From Citricoccus sp. SGAir0253 (lineage in GTDB: Bacteria; Actinomycetota; Actinomycetes; Actinomycetales; Micrococcaceae), in contig NZ_CP039424.1 in assembly GCF_005877055.1 (NCBI RefSeq), forward strand, positions 930,001 to 994,000: DNA of 64,000 nt, written 5' to 3'. This document shows positions 8,473 through 16,510 of the stretch, piece by piece. Every line of letters starts with the position of its first letter. Position 1 is the first letter of the stretch. The notes under the pieces were generated by a model. It had not been told where the DNA came from. It saw only the letters and a list, made by a program, of their open reading frames with translations, and searched no databases. The position numbers and the translations under genes are program-made.

Positions 8473-9513
8473 TCAGCGCTCCGCCCACTGCATCCCGCCC
8501 TCGGCCTGGCGGTCCCCGGCCCGGCCGCCGTGCACCTCGGCGGGCAGCTCCGGCACGGGCACCACCACGATGTCCTCGAGCTTCCAGTCCAGCTCCGCGA
8601 GGGAGTCGCGCAGGGACTGCAGCCGCTCCAGGGTCACGGTGGCCCCGGGCTCGGGGACCACGAACATCTCCACGTGGAACACGTGGCCCTCGTCCCGGAC
8701 CCGGGCGCCGGCCTGCCGCACCCAGTCGCTCGAGCTCGCGTGGTCCTCGGCCCGGTAGACCAGCGGGTGCTCGCCCTTGCCCTCGATCGTGCGGGCGCGG
8801 GCGTCGGCCAGGTCCGTGACGGCCGTGCCGACGTTGCGCACGCCGTCGTACACGATGCTCGCGCCCACGAAGATCGCGGCGGCGGCGTCCGCCCACCACC
8901 AGCCCAGGCCCACGCCGGCCACGCCCACCGCGGTGGCGATGCCGGTCTGCCAGTCGGCCTTGTTCATGTCCGCGTCCGCGTAGAGGACCTTGTCGTGCAG
9001 CTGGTCGGCGATCTTGAGCTTCATCCGGCCCAGGATCACCGGCCCCGGGACGGACAGGAGCATGACCACGATCATGAACCAGCCCATCCAGATGGTCTGC
9101 CCGAACAGGTGGTAGGAGCCGATCGGCGGGTGCTCGCCGGTGACCAGCCCGATCGCGGAGTCCACCACGAGGAAGACGCCCATGGTCAGCAGCGCCACGC
9201 CCGCCACGAGGTGGCCGATCCCGATGGCCCGGTGGTTGCCGTAGGGCCGGTTCCGCGAGGGCGGGCGGTTGATGACGCGCATGGCCACGAGGAAGGCGGT
9301 CGGCGGGACGAAGGACAGCATGTCCTCGATCCACGCGGCCTTCATGGCCTGGGAACTGCCGGTCACGAGCCCCACCACGAGCACCGTCACGGCTAGGACG
9401 CCCAGGGTGATCCACTCCAGGCGAATCGCACGGTGCGCGGCCTGCTGCAGCTCCGGCGGCAGCTCCGTGCGTCCGAAGCGGCGCCCGGCGTGCCGGTTCC
9501 CGTTGCCGCTCAT
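8473..9513 (-). CDS. Cation diffusion facilitator family transporter
   Basis: A 346-residue CDF protein, presumably exporting a divalent metal in exchange for protons. After a 40-residue charged N-terminus come about six transmembrane helices. AWIEDMLSFVPPTAFLV is the metal-binding helix 2 (the usual HxxxD is altered to ExxxD-like WIEDMLS), and helix 5 contains ADADMNKADWQTG. The remaining C-terminal cytoplasmic domain includes the helix pair around VTLERLQSLRDSLAELDWK. The start codon overlaps the stop of the preceding short binding-protein gene by 4 nt. That pairing is unusual for this family. Confidence 0.88.
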   Translation of the reverse strand: MSGNGNRHAGRRFGRTELPPELQQAAHRAIRLEWITLGVLAVTVLVVGLVTGSSQAMKAAWIEDMLSFVPPTAFLVAMRVINRPPSRNRPYGNHRAIGIGHLVAGVALLTMGVFLVVDSAIGLVTGEHPPIGSYHLFGQTIWMGWFMIVVMLLSVPGPVILGRMKLKIADQLHDKVLYADADMNKADWQTGIATAVGVAGVGLGWWWADAAAAIFVGASIVYDGVRNVGTAVTDLADARARTIEGKGEHPLVYRAEDHASSSDWVRQAGARVRDEGHVFHVEMFVVPEPGATVTLERLQSLRDSLAELDWKLEDIVVVPVPELPAEVHGGRAGDRQAEGGMQWAER

Positions 9514-10031
9514 GGCCGCGCCCCCGGGTGCTCGGTGTCCAGGTACCGCTCGAGCTCGGTGAGCATCTGGTTCTCGCCCAGCGGCACCGCCATGACGAGC
9601 CTCGCGGTCTTCCCGTCCGGACCGGTGTCCTCCGCGTAGGAGCGCGTGATGGCGGCGTGCGTGGTCCAGGGCGTCTTGGTGGTGAGCCCGCCGGCCACCA
9701 GGTCGAGGTCGCCTTCCTTCAGGGCGGTCATCGCCGCGGCCTCGCCCGTGACGGTCCACTCGATGTCCGCGTCGATGCTGCGGGCAAAGCCCTCCACGAG
9801 CTCCGCCTCGCTGCCCTCCGGCTCCGCGCCGCTCGCGTCCACGTAGGGCGGGTGGTGCACCGCGCCCACCCTCAGGGTGCCCCCGGTGGCCCGGTCGTAG
9901 GTGCCGTCCGGGTCCGCCGGATAGCCCGACGACGTGCAGCCGGTCAGTGCCAGGGCGGCGGTGAGTGCCAGTCCCGCGAGCGGCAGCCCCGCCCGGTCCC
10001 GCCGTGGTCCACCGTCTCTCCCGTGTCTCAT
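9510..10031 (-). CDS. Short family-3 solute-binding lipoprotein
   Basis: A 173-residue lipoprotein with lipobox LTGC (Cys32). The mature part matches the front of family-3 solute-binding proteins (TLRVGAVHHPPYVDASG, DLVAGGLTTKTPW). It stops at about 140 mature residues where full proteins have about 230, so the hinge-crossing second half is largely missing. ATGA overlap with the cation transporter gene indicates coupling. It may be a shortened ligand sensor or an eroding gene. The absence of frameshifts and the intact coupling favour a functional short form. Confidence 0.75.
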   Translation of the reverse strand: MRHGRDGGPRRDRAGLPLAGLALTAALALTGCTSSGYPADPDGTYDRATGGTLRVGAVHHPPYVDASGAEPEGSEAELVEGFARSIDADIEWTVTGEAAAMTALKEGDLDLVAGGLTTKTPWTTHAAITRSYAEDTGPDGKTARLVMAVPLGENQMLTELERYLDTEHPGARP

Positions 10032-10127
10032 CCCCGTCTCCTCTCGACGTGCGCCACTGTAGGCATGCCCGTTCCGGGGAAGCCAGTCGGCGGACGGCGA
10101 TGTCCGGGTCGTGCCCGGTCAGCCGGG

Positions 10128-10133
10128 TAGGAT
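10128..10133 (+). promoter_or_regulatory. -10 box, leaderless arrangement
   Basis: TAGGAT ends 7 nt before the GTG start of the SGNH protein, with only cytosines between and no ribosome-binding site. Confidence 0.5.
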
Positions 10134-10140
10134 CCCCCCT

Positions 10141-11058
10141 GTGAGCGCGCATGAGGGTGTCCGGAAGCTGCAGTGGGTGGGCCTGGTGGTCCTCGTGGCG
10201 GGCATCCTCGCCCTGCTCGTCACGCTGGTGAACCAGCAGCGGGAGTACCGCACGGCCGCCCAATCGGCCCAGGCCGCGCAGGCCAGCGCCGGGTCCACCG
10301 CCCCGGACGGGAACGCCCCGGGCGGCCGGGAGTCCTCCGCCGGTGCGTCCGCCTCGCCCTCGGCGTCCGAGGCCCCCTCCCGGTCCGCGGCCGAGGACGA
10401 GGACGGCACCGAGGACCCCGTCGCGGCGGCCACCGCGGCCGCCCGCGACGTGGTCGGCGGGGACGAGGACATCGTCATCAGCGTGCTCGGCGACTCCACG
10501 GGAGACGTCTCCACCGAATGGGTGGGCCGCTGGGCCGCGCTGCTCGGGGAGGAGGCGTCCGTGGAGATGCACTCCTGGAACGCGGACGAGGACCGGTTCT
10601 ACCTCCAGCCGCGCACCTACGGCTCCGGCGAGCGCCGGATCACCCTCTACAACGGCTCGCCCGGGGACGCCACCCCGGCGGACGGGCTGCGGCACCTGGA
10701 GGCCATGCGGCCGGAGTCCGTGGACCTCACCCTCGTGAACTACGGCCACCGCGGCACCCTGGACGAGCTGCAGGAGGGCCTGCCCGGCCTGCTGGACGCG
10801 CTCACCGCCGGGGAGGACGCCGCCCCGGTCGCGCTCATCGCGCAGAACCCCGCCACGGGGGACTGGGAGGAGCAGGACGCGCGGATCCGCGAGGCGGTCC
10901 GGGCCGAGGCAGCCGAGCGGGACCTGCCGGTCATCGACGTCGAGGGGGCCTTCGAGGACGCCGGGGACCTCGGGCCCCTGCTGGTGGACGCCATCCACCC
11001 CTCCGAGGAGGGCAGCCTGCTCTGGGCGGAGACCGTTCATGGGGTCCTCACGGACTGA
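10141..11058 (+). CDS. Membrane-anchored SGNH/GDSL-like esterase domain protein
   Basis: A 305-residue protein with one N-terminal transmembrane anchor (WVGLVVLVAGILALLVTLV). A low-complexity Ala/Ser/Gly/Asp/Glu linker follows to about residue 110, then an SGNH-like domain. Block I is ISVLGDSTGD with the likely nucleophile Ser, and the last block is DAIHPSEEGSLLWAE, which supplies the Asp-His pair. NYGHRG may play the block III role. It probably deacylates a surface glycan or other exported ester; the substrate is unknown. GTG 10141 is favoured by the -10 box 7 nt upstream. Confidence 0.72.
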   Translation: MSAHEGVRKLQWVGLVVLVAGILALLVTLVNQQREYRTAAQSAQAAQASAGSTAPDGNAPGGRESSAGASASPSASEAPSRSAAEDEDGTEDPVAAATAAARDVVGGDEDIVISVLGDSTGDVSTEWVGRWAALLGEEASVEMHSWNADEDRFYLQPRTYGSGERRITLYNGSPGDATPADGLRHLEAMRPESVDLTLVNYGHRGTLDELQEGLPGLLDALTAGEDAAPVALIAQNPATGDWEEQDARIREAVRAEAAERDLPVIDVEGAFEDAGDLGPLLVDAIHPSEEGSLLWAETVHGVLTD

Positions 11059-11101
11059 CCGGCCCTTGCGGAGCGGGCCCCGGTCCGCGTAGTCAGGGAC
11101 C

Positions 11102-11641
11102 ATGAGCACCAGCGACGCCACCGGCACCCCGAAGGACCACGTCCCCCAGCTCCTGGACCGCCACGAGCTCCAGGACTACCTCAACCACCACCTGCTCGGC
11201 TCCCGCAGCGGCGTGCGCATGTTCCGCACGGCGGCGGACACGTGGCGGGGCACCCCGTACGAGCAGCGGTTCAAGGACCTCACGGCGCAGGTGAGCGAGA
11301 TGCAGGACCGGCTCATCGCGCTCATCGACCGGCTGGGCCTGCACCGGTCGCCCCTGCACGCCATGGCCGGCCTGGCCGCGGCCGTGGCAGGCCGGTTCAA
11401 CCCCGTGAACCTCACCCGCTCCAAGACCCAGGGCATGACGCAGGTGGAGCTGGACATCCTGCAGGGCGCCCTGCAGGGCCAGATGGGCATGTGGCAGGCC
11501 CTCGCCGAGCTCGCGACGCTCGCTCCCGAGGGCGGCCTGGACCGCGCCGAGATGGAGGCCAACCACGAGCGCACGCGCGAGCTGCAGGACGCCGTCCGCC
11601 GCATCAGCGACGAGACCCTCGGCACGCGCTTCCTGCGCTGA
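11102..11641 (+). CDS. Conserved alpha-helical protein of unknown function
   Basis: A 179-residue soluble protein predicted almost wholly helical, with segments suggesting a four-helix bundle (RHELQDYLNHHLLG, DLTAQVSEMQDRLIALIDRLG, VELDILQGALQGQMGMWQAL, and a C-terminal EANHERTRELQDAVRR). Histidine and acidic residues recur on the helices, as in ferritin-like folds, but I cannot pick out a clear ExxH pair. No function is assigned. It starts 43 bp after the SGNH gene. Confidence 0.6.
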   Translation: MSTSDATGTPKDHVPQLLDRHELQDYLNHHLLGSRSGVRMFRTAADTWRGTPYEQRFKDLTAQVSEMQDRLIALIDRLGLHRSPLHAMAGLAAAVAGRFNPVNLTRSKTQGMTQVELDILQGALQGQMGMWQALAELATLAPEGGLDRAEMEANHERTRELQDAVRRISDETLGTRFLR

Positions 11642-11660
11642 CCCGCCGCGCCCCCCCCGG

Positions 11661-11721
11661 GTCACGTACACGCCCGACGTCGCGACGCGCCGAGCGGGCC
11701 GACGTCGGGCGTGTACGTGAC
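11661..11721. terminator. 22-bp-arm hairpin between convergent genes
   Basis: Arms 11661-11682 and 11700-11721 are perfect reverse complements starting GTCACGTACACGCCCG, around a 17-nt loop. The hairpin lies between two convergent stops and probably acts in both directions. The arm length equals that of the unrelated hairpin at 3814-3858. Confidence 0.65.
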
Positions 11722-11732
11722 CTCCTCTTGGG

Positions 11733-12785
11733 CTACTCGGCGGGGGAGTGGGAGCGGTGGTCCGCGTTGCCCAGGGCCTCGAGCCCGGCGAAGTGGTCCA
11801 GCAACTCCCGCACCGCGCGCTGCGAGGACACGGTCTCGTTCCAGCCGACCTCGCGCCGGATCCTCGAGGTGTCCATGATGGGCACGACGGCGGCCATGTC
11901 CACCCAGCCCGGGTCGGTCGGCTGCAGCCGCAGCCGGTAGGTGGCCGAGGCGAGCCGGGCGAAGAGGCCCACCGGCAGCTCCAGGTACCGGCGCGAGCCG
12001 AGCAGCTGTCCGACGGTCCGGGCGTCCAGCACCGGCTCGGCGGCCACGTTGAACGCCCCGGCGGCGCGCTGGCGGGTCACCTGCCAATACGCCTCGGCGA
12101 TGTCCACGTCCGCCACCGCCTGGAAGCGGATGCCGCGCGGGAAGGGCAGCACCGGGATCCGCCCCGGGGCGAGCAGCCACGTCAGCAGCCGCGCGGGGAG
12201 TAGGTCGCCCAGGAAGTAGTCCTTGATCTCCGGCGCCGGCCGGGCCCCGAAGATCAGCCCCGGCCGCAGGCGCGTGACCAGCAGGTCCGGGTGCTCGGCC
12301 TGCAGCTCGTCCAGCAGGTGCTCCACCTCGGCCTTCTGCGCCCCGTAGTGGGAGGTCGGCGTGCCCGTGGTGGGGTGGGACTCGTCCACCGGCACGGTCT
12401 TGGAGCCCTTGCCGTAGGCGCCGATCGAGGAGGCGTAGACGAGGTGGGGGACCTGCGCATGGGCCACCGCCTGGAAGACGGTGCGGTTGCCCTCCACGTT
12501 GACCCTCCGCAGGAACTCGCGGTCGCGGTTGGGGCGGATGACCCACACGAGGTCGATCACCGCGTCCGCACCGCGCATCACGATCTCCAGCCGCGGGCCG
12601 GCGTCCGGGTCCGTGACGTCGATCCGGTGCCACTCGACGCCCTCGTAGGGGGCGCCCGCGCGGTCCGGGCCCTCGCGGGAGACCCCCACGATCGACTGCA
12701 CCTGGCCGTCGGCCCGCGCCTGCTGCAGCCGGTGCAGCAGGGCGGTGCCGACGTTGCCGGTGGCGCCGAGGACGACGATCCGCAT
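11733..12785 (-). CDS. NAD-dependent epimerase/dehydratase
   Basis: A 350-residue extended SDR protein. The Rossmann motif is VVLGATGNVGTALL at the N-terminus. The active-site region contains VYASSIGAYG and HYGAQKAEVE, the Tyr-x-x-x-Lys pair. RLRPGLIFG follows. Substrate and product are unknown; similar proteins act on nucleotide sugars or quinone-type substrates. Its start overlaps the stop of the upstream alcohol dehydrogenase by one base (TGATG), so the two are expressed together. Confidence 0.82.
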   Translation of the reverse strand: MRIVVLGATGNVGTALLHRLQQARADGQVQSIVGVSREGPDRAGAPYEGVEWHRIDVTDPDAGPRLEIVMRGADAVIDLVWVIRPNRDREFLRRVNVEGNRTVFQAVAHAQVPHLVYASSIGAYGKGSKTVPVDESHPTTGTPTSHYGAQKAEVEHLLDELQAEHPDLLVTRLRPGLIFGARPAPEIKDYFLGDLLPARLLTWLLAPGRIPVLPFPRGIRFQAVADVDIAEAYWQVTRQRAAGAFNVAAEPVLDARTVGQLLGSRRYLELPVGLFARLASATYRLRLQPTDPGWVDMAAVVPIMDTSRIRREVGWNETVSSQRAVRELLDHFAGLEALGNADHRSHSPAE

Positions 12786-14104
12786 CAGATGTCCCAGGAG
12801 GTGTCGGTGGGCGACGTGGCCCGCGGGGCGGACGCGGAGGACGACGAGGAGGCCGCGGAGGCACCCGCCTGCGGGGAGAAGCCCGCGCGGGCGATGCCGG
12901 ACTGCGAGGCCTGGCCGGCGGCGTGGAGCCCGGGCTTGAGCACCACCTTGATGCAGCCGTCCTGCTTCTTCTGGAAGATGTCGTACATCTCCGGGGCGCG
13001 GTCCAGCGGCACCCGGTGGGTGGCCAGGTCCAGGGTGCCCAGCGGGTCGGACGGATCGTCCACGAGGGGCATGAGGTCGTCGATCCAGTGCTTGACGTTG
13101 CACTGGCCCTGGCGGATGGTGACCTGCTTGTCGAACAGGGTGAGCATCGGCAGCGGGTCCGCCATGCCGCCGTAGACGCCGGAGAGGGAGAGCGTGCCGC
13201 CGCGGCGCACCGCGTCGATCGCCGTGGACAGGGCGTTGAGCCGGTCCACGCCGCCCTTCTTCATCATCAGCCGGCCGATCGCGTCCGGCAGCATGCCCAC
13301 GAGCTGGTGGGCGGTCCCGGCGGCGGGGGAGCCGTGGGCCTCCATCCCGACGGCGTCCAGCACCGCGTCCGGGCCGCGCCCGTCCGTGGCCAGCCGCAGG
13401 CGGTCGACGACGTGCTCGTCCTGGTCGATGGCCTCGATGCCGTGGCGCTCGGCCAGGGCCCGGCGCTCCGGGACGGGGTCCACGGCGAGCACCCGGTACC
13501 CGAGGTGCCGGCCGATGCGGGCCGCGAACTGGCCCACCGGGCCGAGCCCCAGGACGGCGAGCGAGCCGCCGTCGGGAACCTGGGCGTACCGCACGCCCTG
13601 CCACGCGGTGGGCAGGATGTCCGAGAGGTAGAGCCACTGCTCGTCCTCGCCCGTGTGCGGGACCTTGATGGGCCCGTAGTCCGCGTTGGGCACGCGCAGG
13701 TACTCCGCCTGGCCGCCGGGCACGGAGCCGTAGAGCCGGGAGAAGCCGAACAGGGCGGTGCCGGAGCCGTGCTCGCGCACCTGGTTGGTCTCACACTGGG
13801 ACTGCAGCCCGCGCTCGCACATCCAGCAGTGGCCGCAGGAGATGTTGAAGGGGATGACCACGCGGTCGCCCACCGAGATGTTCGTCACCTCGGAGCCGAC
13901 CTCTTCCACGATGCCCATGGGCTCGTGGCCGAGGACGTCGTCCTTGTCCATGAACGGACCGAGGACCTCGTAGAGGTGCAGGTCCGAGCCACAGATGGCC
14001 GAGGAGGTGATGCGGATGATGGCGTCCGTGGGGGCCTGGATGACCGGATCGGCCACCTCCTCGACCGCGACGTGCCGCTTTCCCTGCCAGGTGAGTGCTC
14101 TCAT
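12785..14104 (-). CDS. Zinc-dependent alcohol dehydrogenase, formaldehyde dehydrogenase-like
   Basis: A 439-residue MDR enzyme. The catalytic zinc ligands are in ICGSDLHLY and LGHEPMGIV. The structural zinc cysteines are in SCGHCWMCERGLQSQC, and the NAD motif is VLGLGPVGQFAAR. The RLMMKKGGVDRLNAL insert is typical of glutathione-independent formaldehyde dehydrogenase relatives. From about residue 395 there is an Ala/Ser/Gly/Gln-rich tail (an SSSSS run included) absent from ordinary family members, perhaps disordered. The gene is translationally coupled to the downstream epimerase. Confidence 0.88.
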   Translation of the reverse strand: MRALTWQGKRHVAVEEVADPVIQAPTDAIIRITSSAICGSDLHLYEVLGPFMDKDDVLGHEPMGIVEEVGSEVTNISVGDRVVIPFNISCGHCWMCERGLQSQCETNQVREHGSGTALFGFSRLYGSVPGGQAEYLRVPNADYGPIKVPHTGEDEQWLYLSDILPTAWQGVRYAQVPDGGSLAVLGLGPVGQFAARIGRHLGYRVLAVDPVPERRALAERHGIEAIDQDEHVVDRLRLATDGRGPDAVLDAVGMEAHGSPAAGTAHQLVGMLPDAIGRLMMKKGGVDRLNALSTAIDAVRRGGTLSLSGVYGGMADPLPMLTLFDKQVTIRQGQCNVKHWIDDLMPLVDDPSDPLGTLDLATHRVPLDRAPEMYDIFQKKQDGCIKVVLKPGLHAAGQASQSGIARAGFSPQAGASAASSSSSASAPRATSPTDTSWDI

Positions 14105-14237
14105 GCCGTACCTCCTGCTGATCGCTGGTGGTGGCGCCCGTGCCCCGGTGCGGGGCCTGCGCCCTCTGCGTCACCGTAGGCACGGACGCCGGGGATTGGC
14201 TAGTGGCGGCGGTGTTGATCACTCCACGGAGAGGGGC

Positions 14238-16364
14238 TCAGGCACCGGCCGAGGCCACCGGAATGCCGGTGGCACGGAGGGCGTCTCCGAGGGCCGGCGC
14301 CAGCGTGGTGGAGTAGGTGGCCGTCAGGTGGCTCGTATCGCGGTAGACCAGGACGTCCCCGATCACGGCCCGGCAGGTTCCCTCGGGGCAGATCCACGGC
14401 TCGAGGTCGATGGGGTGGGCCTCTGGGACGAGGCGCAGGGCCGCCTCCTGGGCGGCCCGGCCGCTCTCTCCGCCCTCGCGGGCGGGGAAGTCACAGCGCG
14501 CCACCACGGACGAGTTCCGTTCGACGCACTCGGCCATGTGGAAGCCGGGCGACGGCGGATCGACGAGGACCCGGACCGGGATCCCCGCGGCGTCCAAGGC
14601 CCTCCAGGAGGCGGCCAGGCCCGCGTGCATCGGCTCGTCCGTCGCGGAGTCGTACTGGAAGCTCGACGTGAGCACCAGATCGGGCTCCAGGGCGAGGAGC
14701 CTCCGGCGCACACCGTCGTTCCAGGCCTCGCAGGAGGGATGGCTGATGCCGTCGTACGAGACTGACCCCTCGGTCATGGGACAGGAGGACTTGGTGTACG
14801 CATGGACCTGCCAGCTGTTCCTCTCGGCTAGGGGCACGAGCGCCGGCAGCCACTGGGCGGCGTGCGAGTCCCCGACGACGGCGATCGTCAGCTTCGGCCG
14901 GTCCGAGCCGTAGACGCAGGCCGTCGGACCGGTCCCCGTGGCGCTCTGGTGGCATCCGTCGCGATAGCTCGCGGGGTTGTCCGCCGTCGCCGTCCCGGGC
15001 GAGGGGATGACGTGCCCGCCCGCAGGGTCGAGGGCTGCGTCCGCGTCGGCGGGGAGGAGCTCGGCTCCGAGCAACAGCCGGCTCCCGGAGCCGGTCCTGT
15101 CGAACTCGAGGCCCTGCTCGTACTCCTGCTTGACGCTGGCAGAGAGGGCGGCCTCCCGGGACTCCCGGAGGGCACTGGCCGCGGCCCAGGTGAACGTGCA
15201 CGCCGTGACCGCCAGGGTGGCGGCCAGGCCCACCTGCACGGCACGGGCCGGCCCCTGGGCGAACCGCCACCGCTGCGCCGGCCGCTCGATGTATCGATAG
15301 CTCAGCCATGCCGGGAGGAAGGAGAGACCGGCGACCGCGAGCCCGCTGGCCGGCGTGAGTCCGTCGAGGAGGAACTCCGCGACGACCAGCAGCGGCCAGT
15401 GCCAGAGGTACAGGGAGAAGGAGAGGTCACCGACCCAGCGCAGGGGGCGGAGCGAGAGGAGCGATCCCACGCCGGTGGCCCGGGACGAAGACAGCCCGGA
15501 GACGATGATGGCCGCCGCCCCCAGGGTGGGGACCAGGGCTGCGATGCCGGGGAACGGGGTGGAGGATCCGAAGAAGGCGCCTGCCCCCAGGACGGCGGCG
15601 AGTCCGGTCCAGCCGAGGATGGCGGCCAACCAGTGCGGGGTCCGGGCGAGACGCGCCGAGAGCAGGGCCACGAGGACACCGAGGCCGAGTTCGTGCATCC
15701 GGGCGGAGGTGGAGAAGTATGCGGCCGCGGGATCGGCCAAGGAGAGGTACACGGACCGTCCCAGCGACGCGGCCGTCAGGAGGACCGCTGCGCCGAGGAC
15801 GACGGCTCGCGGCGGGAGCACCAACGACATCCCCCCAAGGTGAAGGCCCCCTGACCTCCGTGACCCCAGGAAGGCCCCCGCGACCAGGACTGGCCACAGG
15901 AGGTAGAACTGCTCCTCGACGGCCAGGGACCAGAAGTGCTGGAGCGGACTGGCGGCCTCGTCCTGCACCAGGTAGTCCGTGGCTGCGTCGGACAGGTGCC
16001 AGTTGACGGCGAACAGGCCGCTGTACGCCGCGTCGGTGGCGATGCCGTCCCAGCGGGAGTGGGGCAGGAAGGCCACGGTCAGGCCCACGGTCCCCGCGAT
16101 GGCAGTGAGCGCCGCCGGGAGGATGCGCCGCACCCGCCGGGCGTAGAAGTCGACGAGGTCCACCGTGCCCGATGCCTCGGCTCGTCTCATGAGCCCCCGG
16201 GTGATGAGGTAGCCGGAGACCACGAAGAAGACGTCCACGCCGATGTACCCGCCCGGCAGGAGGGGGACGCCCGCGTGGTAGACCACCACGAGGAGCACGG
16301 CCACCGCGCGCAGGCCCTGGATGTCGAGCCTGAGGCCCTCGGAACCTGGGCGGGAAGATGACAT
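14238..16364 (-). CDS. Membrane O-acyltransferase with SGNH domain (OafA/YrhL family)
   Basis: A 708-residue protein of the acyltransferase-3 plus SGNH architecture that transfers acetyl groups to exported glycans. Residues 10-395 form about ten transmembrane helices with RLDIQGLRAVAVLLVVVYHA and GYIGVDVFFVVSGYLI, which carry the conserved His and Arg. The extracytoplasmic SGNH domain begins near residue 500 with AVVGDSHAAQWLPAL and ends with RDTSHLTATYS. ATG 16364 was chosen because the acyltransferase domain begins within 15 residues. It lies upstream of glmS in the opposite orientation and could decorate peptidoglycan or the glycan made by the 18-38 kb locus. Confidence 0.9.
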   Translation of the reverse strand: MSSSRPGSEGLRLDIQGLRAVAVLLVVVYHAGVPLLPGGYIGVDVFFVVSGYLITRGLMRRAEASGTVDLVDFYARRVRRILPAALTAIAGTVGLTVAFLPHSRWDGIATDAAYSGLFAVNWHLSDAATDYLVQDEAASPLQHFWSLAVEEQFYLLWPVLVAGAFLGSRRSGGLHLGGMSLVLPPRAVVLGAAVLLTAASLGRSVYLSLADPAAAYFSTSARMHELGLGVLVALLSARLARTPHWLAAILGWTGLAAVLGAGAFFGSSTPFPGIAALVPTLGAAAIIVSGLSSSRATGVGSLLSLRPLRWVGDLSFSLYLWHWPLLVVAEFLLDGLTPASGLAVAGLSFLPAWLSYRYIERPAQRWRFAQGPARAVQVGLAATLAVTACTFTWAAASALRESREAALSASVKQEYEQGLEFDRTGSGSRLLLGAELLPADADAALDPAGGHVIPSPGTATADNPASYRDGCHQSATGTGPTACVYGSDRPKLTIAVVGDSHAAQWLPALVPLAERNSWQVHAYTKSSCPMTEGSVSYDGISHPSCEAWNDGVRRRLLALEPDLVLTSSFQYDSATDEPMHAGLAASWRALDAAGIPVRVLVDPPSPGFHMAECVERNSSVVARCDFPAREGGESGRAAQEAALRLVPEAHPIDLEPWICPEGTCRAVIGDVLVYRDTSHLTATYSTTLAPALGDALRATGIPVASAGA

Positions 16365-16497
16365 GGGCGGACTCCGGAGGAAGAGCGATGGGACCGGGCG
16401 GAGTATACCGACGCGGGGTTGACATCGGGTGACGGTGATCACCTCCCGACGCGGCCTCGATCGGGCCCGCGTGCAAGGTGCGGTCCACGTGGCGGGA

Positions 16498-16503
16498 TAC
16501 GCT
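16498..16503 (+). promoter_or_regulatory. -10 box of glmS, leaderless arrangement
   Basis: TACGCT ends 7 nt before the glmS ATG. The intervening AGGCGGC is too close to serve as a normal ribosome site. Confidence 0.5.
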
Positions 16504-16510
16504 AGGCGGC

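Noticed and set aside
8473-11127. An 884-codon minus-strand open frame continuing upstream of the CDF transporter
   Set aside because: Only the part from 9513 downward resembles a protein family. The upstream part is the shadow of the binding-protein and SGNH genes, as is common in very high-GC DNA.
16365-16510. A glmS ribozyme before glmS
   Set aside because: No ribozyme-like core is visible, and the -10 box sits 7 nt before the start codon, leaving no leader.
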